DNA of 10,943 nucleotides from Promethearchaeota archaeon. GTDB taxonomy: Archaea > Asgardarchaeota > Lokiarchaeia > Sigynarchaeales > SOKP01. Shown piece after piece: positions 7,212 to 10,943 of the stretch. The stretch is from positions 1 to 10,943 of the forward strand of contig JAHLWV010000057.1 of NCBI GenBank assembly GCA_019057735.1, read 5' to 3'. Made by a program: the position numbers and the translations under genes. Each line of letters starts with the position of its first letter. The stretch's first letter is position 1. The notes below the pieces were generated by a model, which had not been told where the DNA came from, searched no databases, and saw nothing but the letters and a program-made list of their open reading frames with translations.

Positions 7212-7646
7212 ATGCCGTCAATCGAATTAAAAATTGAACTGGATTCACCTGTAGAGAAGATTTACGAAATTCTTAACGATTATTTGACTCTGCCAAGGTG
7301 GAATATTGTAGTTTCTGAAAGTACACAGCTTGAACCTAAAAAATATTTCTTTAAAACGAATGTGGGAGATGTTACCAACACAGAAATAGAAAACATACCC
7401 TGTGAAAAAATGACATCCATTCAGGAGGGTAGCCCGATGCAAAAACTTGGATATATTTTCGAAGATAAAGGTGATTCTACTATTGTCACATTATGGGCTG
7501 AATTTGAATTGGAAGATCAAAGAACTATTATGGAAATGGCTGGAGACTTATTTTTAAAGAGTTTAAAAGTATACGCTGATTATCTCAGTTCTGGTGGAAA
7601 CCCCGAAGAATATAAGAAGTCTTTTAGTAAAATTAAAAAAGCCTAA
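7212..7646 (+). CDS. SRPBCC (START/polyketide cyclase-like) small protein
   Basis: A 144-residue soluble protein with the layout of the SRPBCC helix-grip fold. Strand 1 is SIELKIELDSP, followed by the two short helices VEKIYEILNDYLTLPRWN with the typical D-x-x-x-x-P-x-W (D23 to W30). An antiparallel sheet follows: TNTEIENIPCEKMTSIQE, MQKLGYIFEDKGDSTIVTLWAEFEL. A long C-terminal helix (about 104-126) closes the fold. Members bind hydrophobic ligands, act as cyclases or coenzyme-Q-type chaperones, or have no known ligand; nothing here reveals the substrate. There is no signal peptide or membrane segment. It stands 139 bp after aCPSF1 with its own TATA-like box and is followed by a nine-T run, so it is probably a single-gene transcript. 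The fold is fairly sure; the function is unknown. Confidence 0.8.
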   Translation: MPSIELKIELDSPVEKIYEILNDYLTLPRWNIVVSESTQLEPKKYFFKTNVGDVTNTEIENIPCEKMTSIQEGSPMQKLGYIFEDKGDSTIVTLWAEFELEDQRTIMEMAGDLFLKSLKVYADYLSSGGNPEEYKKSFSKIKKA

Positions 7647-7648
7647 AT

Positions 7649-7669
7649 GGAGTTCCACTATTTTTTTTT
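7649..7669 (+). terminator. Poly-T terminator after the SRPBCC gene
   Basis: A weak TGGA/TCCA hairpin (7648-7657) is followed by nine T residues at 7661-7669, just after the stop codon. The T run alone is a plausible archaeal terminator; the hairpin is too small to rely on. Confidence 0.45.
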
Positions 7670-7807
7670 ATTTCTAATTATTTTTAATTTACAAAAACAC
7701 CTCTGATTGATACATCTCTTTTTTTAGAAAATAGAAAATCCACGCATCTTATTTAGGAAGATCAATTTTTTTAACCAGCAATTATTTATTACTTTAAAAT
7801 TGAACAT

Positions 7808-8758
7808 GTGATATCTTTGAGATTTAAAAGGTTAAAAATAAGAGAAAACTCGATTAAAATTACACGAAGGATTATTCAGATTTTAGCTTTTTTAATTATC
7901 AATTACATAATTCTCGAAGCAATTTTACCAATTAATTTATTGAGTTTAGAAGGGCTTGTTAAAATCTTACCTATTTTAAATTCACCAAGAAATCCGTTAT
8001 CTCAAGGCGGAGGAATTTTAGAATACATCTTTTTTTCCATGGCAGAAGGAGTTTTTCCTTTTTTCCTTATCGCAGTTTTATTGTTGGTTTTGTTATTCTC
8101 GAACCGATTCTTTTGCGGTTGGATATGTCCTATTGGCGCGATTCAAGATGCGTGTGCTGCGATCCCTACTAAAAAAAGGAAATTTAAGATTCAAACACAT
8201 AAGACTCTGTTAAACATGAAGTATGTGTTCATAATTATTATAATTATCATTATCTTTCCATTAGGAATTACTAAAAATGCAAATATTTTGTTTTATGTCG
8301 ATTTTAAAACCCAATTAGGTATTTTCGCTCAACAACCTATTGGATTTTTTTCGCTTTCGGAATTTATCTTCGTCTTTTTCCCCTACTTAGTCCAGAACAT
8401 CTTTCTTCCAGCACAATTTGGTGCTCTCGAATTAGGAGGTTATCTCATCTTATTTTTTTACTCATTGATTATAGTATTGTCAGTTTGGTATCCAAGAATA
8501 TACTGCAGGTATATATGCCCATTTGCAGCTATTTCCTCGGCAGTTTCAGAGTATTCCTTTTTGAAACTGGCGCGAAACCCTGTAAAGTGTGTCGGTCGAT
8601 CAGAATGCGGTGTTTGTGAGGATGTCTGTCCAAAACAGATACGTATATTAGACGAACCATTTGACTTCTTTACAGGAAAAGGCGAGTGTAATCTCTGTAT
8701 GGAATGTAAGGAGAAGTGTCCTTACAACGCCATAGATATTAAATTTGGAAGTGTATGA
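7808..8758 (+). CDS. NapH/CcoG-like membrane polyferredoxin (4Fe-4S)
   Basis: The 316-residue membrane protein has the NapH/MauN architecture. A positively charged N-terminus (KRLKIRENSIKITRR) precedes membrane spans near 22-45, 72-98, 138-153, 180-200 and 209-228. Two conserved C-x3-CP motifs follow spans: FCGWICPIGA (C103, C107) and YCRYICPFAA (C233, C237). The C-terminal cytoplasmic ferredoxin domain has two 4Fe-4S sites: C261, C267, C270, C274-P (the first spacing is 5, longer than the classical 2) and C294, C297, C300, C304-P. Such proteins pass electrons between quinones or membrane complexes and soluble carriers, or help redox metal assembly; no partner oxidoreductase gene is nearby, so the donor and acceptor are unknown. 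The start is GTG at 7808; the overlapping ATG at 7806 meets a stop at once. The HD gene follows after 41 bp, so they may be co-transcribed. Confidence 0.88.
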   Translation: MISLRFKRLKIRENSIKITRRIIQILAFLIINYIILEAILPINLLSLEGLVKILPILNSPRNPLSQGGGILEYIFFSMAEGVFPFFLIAVLLLVLLFSNRFFCGWICPIGAIQDACAAIPTKKRKFKIQTHKTLLNMKYVFIIIIIIIIFPLGITKNANILFYVDFKTQLGIFAQQPIGFFSLSEFIFVFFPYLVQNIFLPAQFGALELGGYLILFFYSLIIVLSVWYPRIYCRYICPFAAISSAVSEYSFLKLARNPVKCVGRSECGVCEDVCPKQIRILDEPFDFFTGKGECNLCMECKEKCPYNAIDIKFGSV

Positions 8759-8799
8759 TCATTCTCCATTAATACTAATAAATGTAAGTGAGTTAATAC

Positions 8800-10008
8800 G
8801 TGGATCCTAAAAATCTTAAAATCTATAGACTCCATATGAGACGAGATTCAGATATAAAAGAGAAGGCTATATCCGATTCGCAAGCAGTAAGATATTACGA
8901 AGAAGATGAAGAATCAAAAATTGATATCCGACCTGCATTCTTTCGAGATGTTGATCGTATTGTTCACAGTAAAGCTTACGCTCGCTATATAGATAAAACT
9001 CAAGTGTTTTTTGGCATTAATAACGCAAATATTACTCATCGTTCTTTACATGTAATTTTAGTAGCTAGAATTGCACGTCAAATAGGACGAATTTTGAAAT
9101 TTAATACGGATTTAATAGAAGCAATAGCTTTAAGTCACGATGTAGGACATTCCCCATTTGGACACTTAGGTGAAGCTATTTTAAACGATATAAGTTTGAA
9201 AAATCATATGGGTGTTTTTAACCATAATGCTCAAGGGATTAGGTGGTTATCTTCTCTTGAAAAAAGATTTCCTGACAAACCCGCAAAAGGATTAAATCTA
9301 ACTCTTCAAGTGCTAGATGGCGTTCTTTGTCATGATGGTGAAGTTAACGAGAGAGCGTTGAAACCAGTGATAATAAATGGGAAGAGCTGGGAAGATCATT
9401 TTAAAGAATATAAAGAAAGTTTTGACGTTAATCAAATTAAAAGAATACCTATGTCTTTTGAAGGCATCGCAGTAAGATTTGCAGATTCTGTCGCCTACAT
9501 TGGTCGAGATATTGAAGACGCAATTCTATTGAAAATAATTAAAAGATCAGATATCCCTAAAAGTTGTAGAAATGTACTTGGCGATACTAATCGAAAAATT
9601 ATGAAAACCCTCATCATGGACTTATTGAACACAAGTTTACATAATGATTTAATCGGATACAGTGAAGACGTTTTTGAAGCATTCCAAGAATTAAAGAGAT
9701 TTAATTACGATAGTATATATAGTAGAAGAGATATGCACAAAAGTAAAGATTCTAAATTTTCCTACTTGGAAAATCTAACAAAGCAATTCAACCTAATTTT
9801 TGAAAATTCTCTCCGAGATTTAGAGGAAGAAAACGTTAAAGCTCCTATTTTTGTCGACCACATAGAATATATTGATGATGAAAAATATACTACCTATTTC
9901 GAACCAAATAAGCAAAATGGAAATCTTAAGTTAGTAGCTCGTGATTTTATCGCAGGTATGAGTGACAAGTATTTTCAGGAGATTTTTTCCCTTTATAACA
10001 CTGATTAG
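8800..10008 (+). CDS. HD-domain dNTP triphosphohydrolase (dGTPase-like)
   Basis: Enzymes of this family cleave dNTPs to deoxynucleoside and triphosphate, limiting the dNTP pool. The 402-residue product shows the dGTPase variant of the HD fold. YARYIDKTQVF (60-70) corresponds to the family's R-x-KTQVF segment. The metal ligands are H80 in THRSLHV, H113-D114 in LSHDVGHSPFGHLGE and D229 in FADSVAYIGRDIED. The family's F-x-HN-x-Q-x-x-R appears as FNHNAQGIRWL (140-150), with H142 as the candidate catalytic histidine. The C-terminal 100 residues are helical and less conserved. Substrate preference cannot be read from sequence. The start is GTG at 8800 (a stop lies upstream in frame); M13 at 8836 is the alternative. 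It lies 41 bp after the polyferredoxin gene, perhaps in one transcript, without an evident functional link. Confidence 0.88.
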   Translation: MDPKNLKIYRLHMRRDSDIKEKAISDSQAVRYYEEDEESKIDIRPAFFRDVDRIVHSKAYARYIDKTQVFFGINNANITHRSLHVILVARIARQIGRILKFNTDLIEAIALSHDVGHSPFGHLGEAILNDISLKNHMGVFNHNAQGIRWLSSLEKRFPDKPAKGLNLTLQVLDGVLCHDGEVNERALKPVIINGKSWEDHFKEYKESFDVNQIKRIPMSFEGIAVRFADSVAYIGRDIEDAILLKIIKRSDIPKSCRNVLGDTNRKIMKTLIMDLLNTSLHNDLIGYSEDVFEAFQELKRFNYDSIYSRRDMHKSKDSKFSYLENLTKQFNLIFENSLRDLEEENVKAPIFVDHIEYIDDEKYTTYFEPNKQNGNLKLVARDFIAGMSDKYFQEIFSLYNTD

Positions 10009-10050
10009 ATAAATTAGTTTTATGTATACAATTATCTTTCTAAAGAAAAG

Positions 10051-10224
10051 TGGATTACACTTGGAGGATAAGGTATTACTTTTAGTTTAACGGGGTTTTG
10101 TTTTTTTCAGTTTCCCAAAATACGCAGAAAACGCGTAATTTCACGGGGTATTAATACTCAGAAGAGCATTAATAAAAACAAGTTTTTTTTTTTATAATCC
10201 TCCATGTAAACCTAGTGTAATCCA
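10051..10224. ncRNA. Highly structured element, candidate non-coding RNA (family unknown)
   Basis: The ends form an exact 11-bp stem (TGGATTACACT 10051-10061 with AGTGTAATCCA 10214-10224). An exact 8-bp stem continues directly inside it (TGGAGGAT 10062-10069 with ATCCTCCA 10197-10204), leaving a 9-nt bulge on the 3' side. Within are two further hairpins. The first has CCC (10114-10116) with GGG (10145-10147) and AAATACGC/GCGT(A)ATTT (10118-10125 with 10133-10141, one bulged A, 7-nt loop). The second has TATTAAT-A-CTC / GAG-C-ATTAATA (10149-10174) with an AGAA tetraloop. Runs of T (10100-10107, 10183-10193) are unpaired. No hallmark of RNase P RNA, SRP RNA, C/D or H/ACA RNA was found. A MITE-like element with inverted ends is the main alternative, but no target duplication is seen. 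Strand is undecided. Confidence 0.55.
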
Positions 10225-10255
10225 ATACATCATAAGGTTATGAAGTAATATAAAT

Positions 10256-10287
10256 CTATCTTTATTCAAAGATAGGTATTTTTTTTT
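10256..10287 (+). terminator. Hairpin plus poly-T terminator
   Basis: CTATCTTT (10256-10263) and AAAGATAG (10268-10275) form a perfect 8-bp hairpin with an ATTC loop, followed three bases later by nine T (10279-10287). It resembles an intrinsic terminator for plus-strand transcription, either of the HD gene or of the structured element upstream, and would isolate the tRNA gene. Confidence 0.55.
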
Positions 10288-10369
10288 ACACTATAAAATC
10301 TTAACCTTTAGTAGGCTTTTTGGATTAGCCATCTTTTCAAAATAAAAAGTTTTTTTAGATAATACCGAC

Positions 10370-10377
10370 TATAACTT
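10370..10377 (+). promoter_or_regulatory. TATA-like box for tRNA-Gln
   Basis: TATAACTT is centred about 26 nt before the first base of the tRNA gene, the expected archaeal box A position. The match to a consensus is only partial. Confidence 0.35.
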
Positions 10378-10398
10378 ATTAATAATCATTGATTTTAA

Positions 10399-10500
10399 AG
10401 CCCAGTGGTGTAGCGGTCAAGCATCTGGGGCCCTGAACCCCGTGACCACGGTTCGAAAAACTAGCGAATTTATCGAGTATCGAAATTCCGTGCTGGGCTA
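10399..10500 (+). tRNA. tRNA-Gln (anticodon CTG) with a T-loop intron
   Basis: All four arms can be drawn. The acceptor AGCCCAG/CTGGGCT is seven perfect pairs. The D arm is GTGT/GCAT around AGCGGTCAA. The anticodon arm is TGGGG/CCCCG with loop CCCTGAA, the variable loop is TGAC, and the T stem is CACGG/CCGTG. The anticodon CTG is at 10433-10435 and reads CAG (Gln); the A1-U72 pair and discriminator A (10500) also fit archaeal tRNA-Gln. The T loop is 36 nt long instead of 7. Removal of 29 nt (10458-10486) leaves the ideal loop TTCGAAT and a 73-nt tRNA. Position 33 is C instead of the near-universal U. CCA is not encoded. The last three bases overlap the stop codon of the convergent gene. Confidence 0.9.
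10458..10486 (+). other. Predicted 29-nt tRNA intron at position 59/60 (bulge-helix-bulge type)
   Basis: The T stem CACGG/CCGTG forms the outer helix. TTCG (10452-10455) pairs with CGAA (10481-10484) as a 4-bp central helix, flanked by 3-nt bulges AAA (10456-10458) and ATT (10485-10487). Cutting each bulge after its second base, as the archaeal splicing endonuclease does, removes 29 nt and rebuilds the canonical T loop. The inner helix is irregular (A10459-T10480, then ACT/AGT with one bulged A), so this is a relaxed motif. Confidence 0.8.
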
Positions 10501-10943
10501 TAAATCTTTTTTTAAATTATACTCTATGTAATGAGTATATCTTTCATCCTGCAACAATTTGTTTATTTTCTCATGAGCTATATTTGTTAATCTTAAGTAA
10601 GTTTTTTCGTCGTTTCGTATAATTTCAATTAACTTTCTCTTTTTCAAGTTTCCAGTAACTCTTCTTAAATGTCGATTGGATATATTAAGATTATTTTTAA
10701 TTTTTATACAACTAATAATATCAACTCCTTCAATTTGATTTAGAATATAGATGTGAAGTATGTGCTTTTTCCAAATCTCACCTTGTTTAAATAATAGATT
10801 AAATGGATCCTTAATACTTAATATTCGTATTTTAAAGTTTTTAGAATTTCTTGATATTTCTTCAAATAAAGACTTTGCTTGATCTGAGAAAGGTTTTTCT
10901 AATATTACTTCAGCTACAATAACAAATTTTGTTGCATGAAGTA
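10498..10943 (-). CDS. Winged-helix DNA-binding regulator, N-terminus outside the window
   Basis: A minus-strand frame of 147 codons runs without a stop from the right edge to a TAG at 10500-10498. The visible N-terminal half (KFVIVAEVILEKPFSDQAKS ... SKNFKIRILSIKD) alternates strand and helix and is not recognised. The C-terminal half, from IWKKHILHIYILNQIEGVDI on, looks like a winged helix-turn-helix: a helix, then LNISNRHLRRVTGNLKKRKL as turn and recognition helix, then the wing (LIEIIRNDEKTYLRLT) and a final helix (IAHEKINKLLQ). This resembles MarR/ArsR-like archaeal regulators. The family and target are not identifiable. Its stop codon overlaps the 3' end of the convergent tRNA-Gln gene. 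Confidence 0.7.
   Translation of the reverse strand, partial: LHATKFVIVAEVILEKPFSDQAKSLFEEISRNSKNFKIRILSIKDPFNLLFKQGEIWKKHILHIYILNQIEGVDIISCIKIKNNLNISNRHLRRVTGNLKKRKLIEIIRNDEKTYLRLTNIAHEKINKLLQDERYTHYIEYNLKKDL

Larger units (their letters stand above)
10009..10398. other. Intergenic region with structured elements, no protein gene
   Basis: No convincing reading frame occurs here. It contains the folded element at 10051-10224 and the hairpin/poly-T terminator at 10256-10287, both listed separately. A TATA-like box at about 10370-10377 precedes the tRNA. The remainder is AT-rich without visible pattern. Confidence 0.6.

Noticed and set aside
7245..7442. Minus-strand open frame of 65 codons inside the SRPBCC gene
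   Set aside because: It is a shadow of a gene with a good fold match; composition is that of antisense sequence.
10051..10224. RNase P RNA or SRP RNA
   Set aside because: The element is too short, and none of the conserved cores of these RNAs could be found in it on either strand.
10399..10500. Calling the tRNA a pseudogene because of its 36-nt T loop
   Set aside because: All stems pair perfectly or with G-U, and removal of a predicted intron restores the exact consensus T loop.

Overview
The window is AT-rich, compact archaeal DNA. Three things show this: an archaeal/eukaryotic-type translation elongation factor EF-2, an archaeal aCPSF1/FttA-type KH plus metallo-beta-lactamase/beta-CASP ribonuclease, and a tRNA gene interrupted in the T loop by a bulge-helix-bulge-type intron. 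The EF-2 lacks the diphthamide loop, and the 1001-1630 product carries a Cys-His segment followed by an RGxQxID-like motif that I associate with Asgard proteins. I therefore lean to an Asgard (Lokiarchaeia-like) archaeon. That placement is inference and would need a marker-gene tree.

Layout. Positions 1-551 (minus) hold the N-terminal part of a PAS-domain sensor with a TTG start, cut by the window edge. Positions 552-1000 are AT-rich with one GC-richer hairpin island. Next come three minus-strand genes: an unrecognised Cys-rich protein (1001-1630), EF-2 (1752-3941) and purN (4162-4797). Between purN and EF-2 lies an element of about 110 nt that can fold into a long interrupted stem. A 364-bp divergent region separates purN from the plus-strand genes: the aCPSF1 terminator nuclease (5162-7072), a small SRPBCC-fold protein (7212-7646), a NapH-like membrane polyferredoxin (7808-8758) and an HD-domain dNTP triphosphohydrolase-like protein (8800-10008). 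Positions 10009-10398 contain a strongly structured element of about 174 nt and a hairpin/poly-T terminator. A tRNA-Gln(CTG) with a predicted 29-nt T-loop intron follows at 10399-10500. Its last three bases overlap the stop codon of a convergent winged-helix gene that runs off the right edge.

No single pathway links these genes. They are core translation (EF-2, tRNA-Gln), transcription termination and RNA processing (aCPSF1), purine synthesis (purN), nucleotide pool control (HD protein), redox (polyferredoxin) and sensing/regulation (PAS, winged helix). The most notable observations are the EF-2 without a diphthamide histidine, the tRNA-Gln with both a position-59/60 intron and C33 instead of U33, and two structured intergenic elements without an assigned family. 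I found no CRISPR array, transposase, rRNA or clear mobile element.
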